A stretch of DNA of 5,684 bases from Verrucomicrobiota bacterium (lineage in GTDB: Bacteria > Verrucomicrobiota > Verrucomicrobiia > Opitutales > UBA2995), in NCBI GenBank assembly GCA_027297085.1, contig JAPUIL010000430.1, forward strand, positions 1 to 5,684. Reading direction: 5' to 3'. The notes beneath the pieces were generated by a model. That model did not search any database. It was given only the letters and a program-made list of their open reading frames with translations, and had not been told where the DNA came from. The position numbers were made by a program, and so were the translations under genes. Shown here piece after piece: positions 1 to 5,684 of this stretch; positions within the stretch are counted from its first letter, which is position 1; each line of letters begins with the position of its first letter.

Positions 1-1440
1 ATCTGCCATTGCCTGGGTCGCGTTTAGGATCAGGTTCAGGATCACCTGCTGGATTTGACCTTTGTTGGCTTCTACGACTAGCTGATCTGTTCCTGCCTCA
101 AAGTGTATTTCGATTTTGTTTTGAATGAGCTTTAACCTGACCAGCTGCATGCTTTCTTCGACCAATGATTGCAGGTTCCAGTGCGAGTGCACAGTCTCGG
201 ATGTTTTTCCAAAGTTGAGGACTTGTTCCACGATCGCTTCCAACTGATGAATCTTTTCATCGATGATGGTCGCGTCCTTTTTCCGCTGGTCCCCGTCTTC
301 GAACTTTAGATCGAGGCTGGCAAATAGAAGTTTGATTACCGTTAGTGGGTTGCGGATTTCGTGAGCAATCTCAGCCGCCAATAGTCCAAGGGTGATAAGC
401 TTGTCGTTTTTTTGCAGGTGCTCCTCGTTTTCAAACATCAGGGAGTATAGCCGCAGGTTTTGAATGGCTACCGCACTGAAGCTGGCCAGGGTAGTGAAGA
501 TCCTTTTTTCGTTATTGTTTACCCGGTGTATTTTGTCTGAGTAAGCGGCTAACATTCCGATCACTTCTCCTTCCCAGAGAATAGGTCGGCAAATCATGGA
601 GATGAGGTTTTCACCGTTTACAAGGTCCCAGAAATGTTCTTCTTCCGATTTCCGCAAATCAACCACTTCGATGGAGCGCTTGAGTTGCATGGCCACTCCG
701 AAAGATGAATCTTCCAGATTGAGCTCAGGATATGGATCATAGGACCGCGATGCACCTTGAATGGAATGAATTTTGAGGGTGTTTTTCTGGGGATTCACAA
801 TCAATAGCATGGCCAGCCGGCACTGCATTATTTTGTGGGTTTCCCGGGTAATGGTCTCCAGGAGCTCGTCCAGATCCAGTTTGGAAACAAAGTCCTGACC
901 CATCGAGATGAGGGCTTCCAGTTGTTCTGACCGGTCCTTCAATGTGCGAATCAACCAGATTTGTCCAACGATCTGCATGGTTTCCTTTGCTATAATTTCA
1001 AGGGCTCGTTGCGTTTTTTCAGAAAATGCGGCTTTCCGGTCCGAACCTATGGAGATCACTCCGGTTACCTGGCCTTGCTCCTCCATGGGGCAGGCAAGTT
1101 CGCTCTTCACCCGGTCGGAGATTTTAAAATACCGCGGCTCATGCTCCACATCGTCGATCCTCAACGATTTTCCGTGTAGCGCTACCCAACCGGTGATACC
1201 TTTCCCGATTGGGAGGAAGACCTCTTTACTATAATCAGGTAGCCCGCGATTGACTTCGATTTCGAGGTGCCGCGTGTCCGGATTGATCAGGGCAATGCTG
1301 GCCGAGAAAGCTGCGAAATACTGTTGGACTACTTCCAGGATCGATTCCAATGCGGTTTGTGGATTCTCTGCATTGCCTCCAATTACTCGGATCCGGTATA
1401 AGAGATCTATTAGCGCATCGCGCTCGTTTGCTTTGGTCAT
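1..1440 (-). CDS. Soluble GAF-GAF sensor histidine kinase, C-terminus cut off by the window edge
   Basis: The frame is open for 480 codons from an ATG at 1440 to base 1 with no stop, so the gene is 3'-truncated. Domains in order: GAF1 at about residues 20-160 (including GKGITGWVALHGK, about 79-91, and ELACPM near 114-119); GAF2 at about 185-335; a short linker helix; HisKA with H-box AAEIAHEIRNPLT, predicted phosphoacceptor His360; and the start of the HATPase domain with N-box NLILNATQAM (469-478, likely Mg-ATP Asn473). No signal peptide or membrane segment is visible, so it should be cytosolic and sense a soluble ligand or partner through the GAF domains. The expected role is ATP-dependent autophosphorylation on His360 and transfer to a response regulator that is not in view. 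The start lies 19 nt after the glnD stop, which suggests an operon. A TTG three codons upstream is possible, but ATG is preferred; neither has a Shine-Dalgarno sequence. The H-box resembles NtrB/AtoS-type kinases, and the link to nitrogen control is inferred from the neighbour only. Confidence 0.93.
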   Translation of the reverse strand, partial: MTKANERDALIDLLYRIRVIGGNAENPQTALESILEVVQQYFAAFSASIALINPDTRHLEIEVNRGLPDYSKEVFLPIGKGITGWVALHGKSLRIDDVEHEPRYFKISDRVKSELACPMEEQGQVTGVISIGSDRKAAFSEKTQRALEIIAKETMQIVGQIWLIRTLKDRSEQLEALISMGQDFVSKLDLDELLETITRETHKIMQCRLAMLLIVNPQKNTLKIHSIQGASRSYDPYPELNLEDSSFGVAMQLKRSIEVVDLRKSEEEHFWDLVNGENLISMICRPILWEGEVIGMLAAYSDKIHRVNNNEKRIFTTLASFSAVAIQNLRLYSLMFENEEHLQKNDKLITLGLLAAEIAHEIRNPLTVIKLLFASLDLKFEDGDQRKKDATIIDEKIHQLEAIVEQVLNFGKTSETVHSHWNLQSLVEESMQLVRLKLIQNKIEIHFEAGTDQLVVEANKGQIQQVILNLILNATQAMAD

Positions 1441-1459
1441 GCTACCCAACCGGCTTAAG

Positions 1460-4243
1460 TTAATCAGAAGCGATAACTTTGTTCAGGCTGTTTTTGAGAG
1501 CAATCAAATTGGTATCCTTGGTGGACTCCGTCTTATCCCTGGCATTTTCAATATAAAAGGTGTCGACTGCAATATTCCGTTCGGTGGCAATGCGGGCAAA
1601 AGTCATATCGTATCCTTTTTCGAAGATCACTTTGCCTAAATAATATAGAAGACCCATTTTGTCGTAGGCCTCAACTTCCACTACTGTTTTGCCCAGTTCC
1701 AATTCTTGATAGACTTCCACAGTCTGCGGAAATGGAGTATGGGTGTGTTTATCCGATTTGAACAACTTGCTGGTATCTTGTTTCTTTGCGGCTTCCTGGA
1801 TGTGTTTGGTCAGGTCTTCATTTTTTACTACGGCCAAGTCGAGTGCTTGTTCGAATTTTTTGCGGGCTGATTTGCTTTGTACAATTCCCCCCTTGGCGTC
1901 GCACACATAGAAAGTATCGATGGTAATATGGTCCATCCGATTGATGGCCTTGGCGCTTACAATATTAAGGCCTGCCAGACTAAAGGATCCCGCCAATCGA
2001 TGAAATAAACCAGCCCGATCCCAAGTGACGATTGTAACAGCGGTGTGGCCTCGGTTGAAGTCATCCGTCCAGTTCAGCACCGGTGCCAATGCCGCCAGGG
2101 ATTCAGCTTCACTAATGTTTTTCAATAGTTGGTTGACTTGTTGGATATGGATCACGATTTCCTCGATGCTGTTGTGCACGAAGTAGCGTTCAGGTAACAG
2201 GTTGCAATGTGCGTGGATCTCCTCCTGCGACACATCGGGAATTTCAAGGGTAAACAATTTTTCGTAGATCATGGCTTTCTGCTTCTCCAATTCCTTTTCG
2301 AGACTGTGCTCAGATGCCAGATGGTCCCGGGTAGCGGCAAATAGTCGATGGTGGAGCATGTCCTTATAACTGTTCCAAAGGGACGAAGAAGTTCCTCGTG
2401 CGTCGCAATAGGTATGTACGAACAGGAGGCTAAGTTGTTTTTGGTTTTCAACTTTTCGAGCAAACGACTGAATATTTTGTGGGTCATCAATGTCGTGGCG
2501 CTGCCAGAATCGTGCCATTTCCAGATGATTGCCTATAATAAATAAAATTTCTTCGTGCAGCCGGGGATCAATTCCCATGCGGTGCAGGATTGGCTTCGAA
2601 ATTTCGACTCCAACTTTAGCGTGGCCTTTAATGCCAACTCCCTTGCCGATATCGTGCAGCAGCAGGATGAGGTAAAGCACGGAAGGATCATCCATGTTGT
2701 GAACTTCGTCCCGAAAGTAACGAAGGTCTTTAGAAGTATCGGTTATCACCCGGTCCAGGTGTTTAATGGTATTCAACACATGAATATCAGCCGTGTAGCG
2801 GTGGTAGTATTCGTGTTGAACCAGGCATGTAAGCGTTTCGAATTCGGGAATAAATTTGCCCAAAACGCCGAGGTCATGCATGCGATTGAGCGTCGGGTGG
2901 ACATTGCCCAATTCGCCCAAAATGGAGCGAAACGTTTCGTTGGCTTCTGGAGAATGCACGACGGTGTCGTCAATCAGATCCAGGGACCCGGAAATAAGAT
3001 TGGTAAGATCAAAGTCCGGTTCTACCCCCAGTTGCTGGCAATGACGGAAAACGCGGATCAACCGAACGGGGTCCTCCTTGAAAATTCGCCGGGTTTCCTG
3101 AGTGAGCTCTTTTCCGCGGACCATAAAACCATCCATCAGGCGGGGTCGTTCCTTGCGCCTCGAGTTTATAACTTCTCTGAATGAGATGCGCGATCGATCA
3201 GGCTCCCGGATAGCCAGCCGCTGTTCTAATAGAATAGATAGCTTGAAGATGTTCTGAGCATGCCGGTAGTAGTCGCGCATAAACGCTTCCACCTTTTTCA
3301 GAGAATCCTCCTGCGGGTAGTGAAAACTTTTGGCGGCCGTGAATTGAAGTTCGAAGGTAAGCAGGTCGGTCAAGCGAGCGCATTGAAAATGCACCTCGTT
3401 GCGAGTCCGTAATAAAAAATCGTAGGCCTTCCGGAGGCGATTCCGCTCCTCCTTAGACAGGTAACCATGGTCAACCATTTCCTTCAACTTGGCCGTTCCG
3501 AGTCTGATCTGCCCCATCCACAGCAGGTTGTGGTAGTCGCGCAATCCGCCGACCCCGTTTTTGATATCCGGCTCTTGAATGAATACCGTGTCGCCGTATT
3601 TCTTGCGGCGCTCTTTTTGATCTTCCAGGCGCTCGATGATGTACTGGTGGGTATTCTTATTGCAGAAATTCTTGTAGGCTTGGTCAAATACCTGGAAGAG
3701 GTTTGTGGAGCCCGCGACCAGCCGGGACTCCAGCATGGCGTTCTTCGACTGAACGTCAGCTTTGGCTTCCTCCATGGTCTGCTTGATTGTGCGGGTGGAA
3801 TGCCCCACCTTAAATCCCAGGTCCCACAACATATAGAGAATACTTCCCGTAAACACTTCCTGGAATTTGGGTAGAATTTTGGCCCGTACCTTTTTTGGGT
3901 ATAGGAACATAATATCTACATCGCTGAACGGACAGAGCTCAGCCCGGCCATAACCTCCGAGTGCCAGTAGACCCGTTGCAAAAGGAAGCGCTCCGTATTC
4001 GGCTTCGAAGGCTTTCAGGCTATAGTCAAAAAGATGGCGAAGCAGATGGTCGATCACATCCGAGCGGGCTTTGGCCATCTTCATGCCGGAAGTTTGGTTG
4101 TCGTGCAACTCGCGTAGTTTGCGGTTCTCCTGATGCATCCAATTCTTGTACAATTCCAGTCGTTCTTTACGGGGAGTATTCTCCGCTGCGTAAAGCCTGA
4201 CCGATTTGGTCTTAGTTGGATTTTTTTCAGCAGTTTCAGGCAT
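1460..4243 (-). CDS. glnD: Bifunctional [protein-PII] uridylyltransferase / uridylyl-removing enzyme GlnD
   Basis: GlnD transfers UMP from UTP to PII proteins (GlnB/GlnK) when glutamine is low and removes it when glutamine is high, thereby setting glutamine synthetase activity and NtrB/NtrC output. The predicted protein is 927 aa, slightly longer than the 890 aa of E. coli. Domains in order: a basic N-terminal extension (1-60); a nucleotidyltransferase domain with GGYGR at 96-100 and the metal-binding pair Asp108/Asp110 in FSDVD; the GlnD-family motif KNGVGGLRD at 228-236; an HD hydrolase domain with HEYYHRYTADIH at 477-488, the HD pair His530-Asp531 in LLHDIGKG, and His573; and two C-terminal ACT domains (about 734-810 and 853-927) expected to bind glutamine. 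All key residues are present, so both activities should be intact. The start MPETAEK at 4243 was chosen because the frame stays open for another 108 codons upstream, but that part runs antisense across the ybaB start and its residues look non-native. No Shine-Dalgarno sequence precedes the ATG. The gene heads a likely operon with the kinase downstream. Confidence 0.96.
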   Translation of the reverse strand: MPETAEKNPTKTKSVRLYAAENTPRKERLELYKNWMHQENRKLRELHDNQTSGMKMAKARSDVIDHLLRHLFDYSLKAFEAEYGALPFATGLLALGGYGRAELCPFSDVDIMFLYPKKVRAKILPKFQEVFTGSILYMLWDLGFKVGHSTRTIKQTMEEAKADVQSKNAMLESRLVAGSTNLFQVFDQAYKNFCNKNTHQYIIERLEDQKERRKKYGDTVFIQEPDIKNGVGGLRDYHNLLWMGQIRLGTAKLKEMVDHGYLSKEERNRLRKAYDFLLRTRNEVHFQCARLTDLLTFELQFTAAKSFHYPQEDSLKKVEAFMRDYYRHAQNIFKLSILLEQRLAIREPDRSRISFREVINSRRKERPRLMDGFMVRGKELTQETRRIFKEDPVRLIRVFRHCQQLGVEPDFDLTNLISGSLDLIDDTVVHSPEANETFRSILGELGNVHPTLNRMHDLGVLGKFIPEFETLTCLVQHEYYHRYTADIHVLNTIKHLDRVITDTSKDLRYFRDEVHNMDDPSVLYLILLLHDIGKGVGIKGHAKVGVEISKPILHRMGIDPRLHEEILFIIGNHLEMARFWQRHDIDDPQNIQSFARKVENQKQLSLLFVHTYCDARGTSSSLWNSYKDMLHHRLFAATRDHLASEHSLEKELEKQKAMIYEKLFTLEIPDVSQEEIHAHCNLLPERYFVHNSIEEIVIHIQQVNQLLKNISEAESLAALAPVLNWTDDFNRGHTAVTIVTWDRAGLFHRLAGSFSLAGLNIVSAKAINRMDHITIDTFYVCDAKGGIVQSKSARKKFEQALDLAVVKNEDLTKHIQEAAKKQDTSKLFKSDKHTHTPFPQTVEVYQELELGKTVVEVEAYDKMGLLYYLGKVIFEKGYDMTFARIATERNIAVDTFYIENARDKTESTKDTNLIALKNSLNKVIASD

Positions 4244-4388
4244 CGATGGTAGGGAAAAGGTGTACGGACAAGGACTCAAAGCGCAAGTTTTCTCGATCCT
4301 GTTCCGGTTCCGGCAAACCGCTTGACTTGGTGCAGGCGATGGGAAACCGTCTGGGTTGTTAAAACGTAGTGCAACCAATTCTTTTATT
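4244..4388. promoter_or_regulatory. Divergent intergenic region between glnD and ybaB
   Basis: These 145 bases separate two outward-reading genes and so must contain the start signals for both. No clear pair of -35 and -10 boxes stands out on either strand. TTGACT at 4322-4327 is a plausible -35 for the plus strand, but no good -10 follows at 16-18 nt. A small 5-bp inverted repeat (CGGTT at 4305-4309, AACCG at 4316-4320, 6-nt loop) overlaps a TTCCGG tandem repeat at 4302-4313; it is too short to call an operator. The assignment rests on gene layout, not on a recognised motif. Confidence 0.4.
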
Positions 4389-4697
4389 ATGGCAGGCGTA
4401 GGCAAACTACTCAAACAGGCGCAGAAAATGCAGAAAAAGATCGAGGCTTTGGAGGCTGAATTAGCCACTACCACGATCGATGTATCCAGTGGTGGAGGTG
4501 CGATCAGTATCACCATTGCGGTGTCTGGTGATATCAAGGCCATCCAGTTGGATCCTGAGTTTATCAAGGAGGAAAAATCCTTCGTGGAGGAAACACTGGT
4601 TACCGGTGTTCAGGAAGCGATCGATGCAGCCAGAAAAGCCAAGGAAGAAGCCATGGGCGAAGTCACCGCCGGTATCCAAATGCCTGGTTTCATGTAG
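4389..4697 (+). CDS. ybaB: YbaB/EbfC family nucleoid-associated protein
   Basis: The product is a 102-residue protein of the usual length for the family. YbaB/EbfC proteins form homodimers that bind DNA and associate with the nucleoid; the cellular role is only partly defined. The sequence shows the family layout: an N-terminal amphipathic helix rich in Lys, Gln and Glu (MAGVGKLLKQAQKMQKKIEA, residues 1-20); a central beta region with the Gly-rich signature SSGGGAISITIAVSGD (33-48) followed by IKAIQLDPE (49-57); a long C-terminal helix (about 62-90); and a short tail ending in MPGFM, comparable to the PG-containing tails common in the family. The ATG at 4389 is preferred over an in-frame TTG at 4356 because the family begins at this point. 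There is no Shine-Dalgarno sequence. recR follows after 18 nt, a conserved pairing that suggests co-transcription. Many bacteria have dnaX directly before ybaB, but here the upstream neighbour is divergent glnD. Confidence 0.94.
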   Translation: MAGVGKLLKQAQKMQKKIEALEAELATTTIDVSSGGGAISITIAVSGDIKAIQLDPEFIKEEKSFVEETLVTGVQEAIDAARKAKEEAMGEVTAGIQMPGFM

Positions 4698-4715
4698 ACC
4701 GCGAACGTTCCCACC

Positions 4716-5315
4716 ATGACCCCGTCTTTCGACCACCTGGTAAAGCAGTTGAAAAAGCTGCCCGGTTTAGGGTTTCGCTCAGCGGAAAGAATTGCGCTTC
4801 ATGTGTTGGTGGAGCAACCGGATCAAATGTCCGGCTTGGTCCAAGCTCTGGATAGTGCTTCCAAACGGGTAAAACGCTGTGTGCGTTGTGGCAATTTATC
4901 CGAGGAAGAACTGTGCGGAATTTGCGAGGATTCCCGCCGGGATGAGAGCGTGCTCTGCGTCGTGGAGCAAGTGCCCGATTTATTGGCGATTGAGAGTTCA
5001 GGTTCGTTTCGCGGGCTTTACCATGTCTTGCATGGCAAATTGTCGCCGATCAAAGGCATCGGGCCCGATAAACTGAATTTGGAATCGCTGGAAAAACGCT
5101 TGAATGAAGGAAAGCACTCGGAGGTCGTATTGGCCTTGGGGAACGATATCGAAGGCGAAGCTACCTGCTATTATATTATGGATACGCTCATTGGGGAAAG
5201 TCCGATCAAGGTCAGTCGCATAGGATTTGGCTTACCGAGTGGGGGAGGAATCCTCTACGCCGATCAAATCACTTTGAAGAGCGCTATGGATGGCAGACGC
5301 TCGTATCATCGATGA
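4716..5315 (+). CDS. recR: Recombination mediator protein RecR
   Basis: RecR works with RecO (and RecF) to load RecA onto SSB-coated single-stranded DNA at gaps and in daughter-strand gap repair. The 199-aa product has the standard length and layout: an N-terminal helix-hairpin-helix region (LPGLGFRSAERIALHVL, 15-31); a four-cysteine zinc site at Cys55, Cys58, Cys67 and Cys70 (CVRC and CGIC); a Toprim domain beginning at VLCVVEQVPDLLAIE (79-93), with GKLSPIKGIGPDKL (107-120) and NDIEGEAT (143-150); and the C-terminal RecR signature GFGLPSGGG followed by YADQITLKSAMDGRR (181-195). Two small departures from the commonest forms are Phe20 where Pro is frequent after GxG, and His106 where Gly is frequent in YHVLxG; neither suggests loss of function. 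The ATG at 4716 gives a full-length HhH region and sits 18 nt after the ybaB stop. No Shine-Dalgarno sequence is visible. Confidence 0.97.
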   Translation: MTPSFDHLVKQLKKLPGLGFRSAERIALHVLVEQPDQMSGLVQALDSASKRVKRCVRCGNLSEEELCGICEDSRRDESVLCVVEQVPDLLAIESSGSFRGLYHVLHGKLSPIKGIGPDKLNLESLEKRLNEGKHSEVVLALGNDIEGEATCYYIMDTLIGESPIKVSRIGFGLPSGGGILYADQITLKSAMDGRRSYHR

Positions 5316-5319
5316 CCCG

Positions 5320-5527
5320 CATTTCTCGCCGGATGGATGCAAAGGTTCGGTATAGATAAAAGAAGAAAAAACAGTCTGGTTCCATGCCCCTCTTTTGGGA
5401 TGTGAATTTCACTCCAGGCTACATCCAGAATAAGATTTCCATGATTGATCAGATTGAGCAGCTTGCCAACCACCAGGGTCACTTTCAGCCCGTTCATCTA
5501 AATGGATTTGGTTATAGCTGTCTTTAC
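5320..5527 (-). pseudogene. nrtS: Degraded nrtS-like small nitrate/nitrite transporter gene
   Basis: On the minus strand an open frame begins at an ATG at 5497 and reads LKVTLVVGKLLNLINHG (residues 4-20), followed by NLILDVAWSEIHIPK (21-35, ending at 5393). From memory this resembles the first membrane segment of NrtS, a small two-helix membrane protein linked to nitrate/nitrite transport, which typically has a KVALVVGxxLNLINxGD-type stretch. The codons immediately upstream in the same frame (VKTAITKSI, 5527-5501) also look native, but a TAG at 5500-5498 separates them from the ATG. After IHIPK the expected second membrane segment (typically a VPYxVSTY-like motif) is absent, and the frame continues with unrelated-looking residues to a stop at about 5306. 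A shifted frame contains RTFASIRREM (5349-5320), which might be a remnant of the C-terminus. The nonsense codon plus the lost second half suggests a pseudogene convergent with recR. A short functional protein from 5497, or chance similarity, remains possible. Confidence 0.45.
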
Positions 5528-5596
5528 CCTGTTGTTTCAAAAAAGCGAGTACCGAGGCCGAAGGCCGACAGCGAAGCGAACAACAAGGGCTTTTTT
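5527..5596. repeat. Compact structured repeat with tandem units and interleaved inverted arms
   Basis: The core has two exact tandem copies of AGGCCGA (5555-5561, 5562-5568), which also form a GGCC-GAA-GGCC hairpin (5556-5566), then two exact copies of GCGAA (5571-5575, 5576-5580). Two pairs of complementary arms flank the core. CCCTGTTGTTTC (5527-5538) pairs imperfectly with GAACAACAAGGG (5578-5589), and AAAAAAGC (5539-5546) pairs perfectly with GCTTTTTT (5589-5596). The arms occur in the order A, B, A', B', so the two pairings are alternative or pseudoknotted. The GC-rich core differs from the AT-rich flanks, as expected of a dispersed intergenic element. Only one copy is in view, so dispersal is an inference. 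Confidence 0.5.
5539..5596. terminator. Possible weak bidirectional terminator formed by the repeat arms
   Basis: The arms AAAAAAGC and GCTTTTTT enclose 42 bases with an internal GGCC hairpin. Transcribed from either strand, this would place a U-run at the 3' side of a stem, and it lies about 220 nt downstream of recR. The stem is mostly A-U and the loop is long, so it is not a classical strong intrinsic terminator. No better candidate is visible between recR and the window end. Confidence 0.25.
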
Positions 5597-5614
5597 AGAA
5601 CGCCACTTTGAGTG

Positions 5615-5629
5615 AGATTTTAAAAATCT
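5615..5629. repeat. AT-rich perfect palindrome AGATTTT-A-AAAATCT
   Basis: Two 7-base arms are exact reverse complements around a single central A. The site lies next to a TATACT hexamer (5629-5634) that could serve as a -10 box on the plus strand, so an operator is conceivable. In an AT-rich stretch a palindrome of this size can also arise by chance, and no downstream gene is in view to support regulation. Confidence 0.3.
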
Positions 5630-5684
5630 ATACTAATATCCATAACACACGGGTTATTATTGAAATAGAACCTGCACTTGGGTG

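Larger units (their letters stand above)
5316..5684. other. Stretch without an intact gene, downstream of recR
   Basis: These 369 bases contain no intact coding sequence that I can recognise. From left to right they hold a purine-rich patch on the plus strand (about 5355-5376), a minus-strand remnant resembling nrtS, a structured repeat at 5527-5596, an AT-rich palindrome at 5615-5629, and about 55 bases at the right edge with nothing identifiable. A plus-strand frame at 5384-5611 is treated as a shadow of the remnant and the repeat. Confidence 0.6.

Noticed and set aside
1181..1453. Exact 13-base direct repeat GCTACCCAACCGG at 1181-1193 and 1441-1453
   Set aside because: One copy encodes a conserved GAF stretch (GWVA) and the other lies in the glnD-kinase gap. 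One such 13-base match in a window of this size is compatible with chance.
1250..1639. 129-codon plus-strand open frame across the glnD-kinase junction
   Set aside because: It is antisense to the GAF1 coding region and the second ACT domain of GlnD, and has no recognisable motif.
2555..3184. 209-codon plus-strand open frame inside glnD
   Set aside because: It is a shadow of the strongly supported glnD reading frame on the other strand and shows no recognisable domain.
4244..4567. 108-codon upstream extension of the glnD frame
   Set aside because: It runs antisense across the divergent promoter region and the start of ybaB, and its residues do not resemble a GlnD N-terminus. MPETAEK at 4243 is a better start.
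5332..5356. Tiny plus-strand frame starting with ATG just after recR
   Set aside because: It encodes only a few residues before a stop and has no supporting signal.
5384..5611. Plus-strand 75-codon open frame downstream of recR
   Set aside because: It runs antisense to the nrtS-like remnant and ends inside the structured repeat, where its last ~20 residues merely translate the tandem units. It has no recognisable domain or ribosome binding site.
1..5684. CRISPR array, tRNA, rRNA or insertion sequence
   Set aside because: No regularly spaced repeats, tRNA-like cloverleaf, rRNA segments, transposase fragments or insertion-sequence ends were seen on either strand.

Overview
The window comes from a bacterial chromosome and carries housekeeping and nitrogen-signalling genes. 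The two strands diverge at about 4.3 kb. The protein sequences suggest Verrucomicrobiota (an Opitutae or Puniceicoccales-like lineage). I infer this from the overall character of GlnD, YbaB and RecR, from the roughly even base composition, and from the absence of Shine-Dalgarno sequences at all four gene starts. I could not test the placement, so treat it as a moderate-confidence guess.

Left arm, minus strand (4243 down to 1): a complete glnD (PII uridylyltransferase/uridylyl-removing enzyme, 927 aa) is followed 19 nt after its stop by a soluble sensor histidine kinase with two GAF domains. The kinase runs off the left edge of the window, inside its ATPase domain. The spacing implies co-transcription. 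GlnD reads glutamine status and modifies PII, so a linked cytosolic kinase with an NtrB-like H-box is a reasonable candidate for the same nitrogen-response circuit. Its partner response regulator would lie outside the window.

Centre (4244-4388): a 145-bp divergent intergenic region that must hold the 5' signals for both transcription units. I found no convincing consensus promoter.

Right arm, plus strand (4389-5315): ybaB/ebfC (102 aa) and recR (199 aa) lie 18 nt apart. This is the widely conserved nucleoid-protein and recombination-mediator pair, here without dnaX directly upstream.

Right edge (5316-5684): no intact gene. On the minus strand, convergent with recR, there is a short reading frame whose first half looks like the N-terminal membrane segment of the small nitrate/nitrite transporter NrtS. 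It has an in-frame stop and loses similarity after about 45 codons, so it looks like a degraded gene. Immediately upstream of that remnant is a compact structured repeat (5527-5596) built of tandem 7-mers and 5-mers, an inner GGCC hairpin and two interleaved pairs of complementary arms. The last 88 bases hold only an AT-rich palindrome.

I see no complete undescribed system. The parts most worth a second look are the nrtS-like remnant, the structured repeat beside it, and the glnD-kinase pairing.
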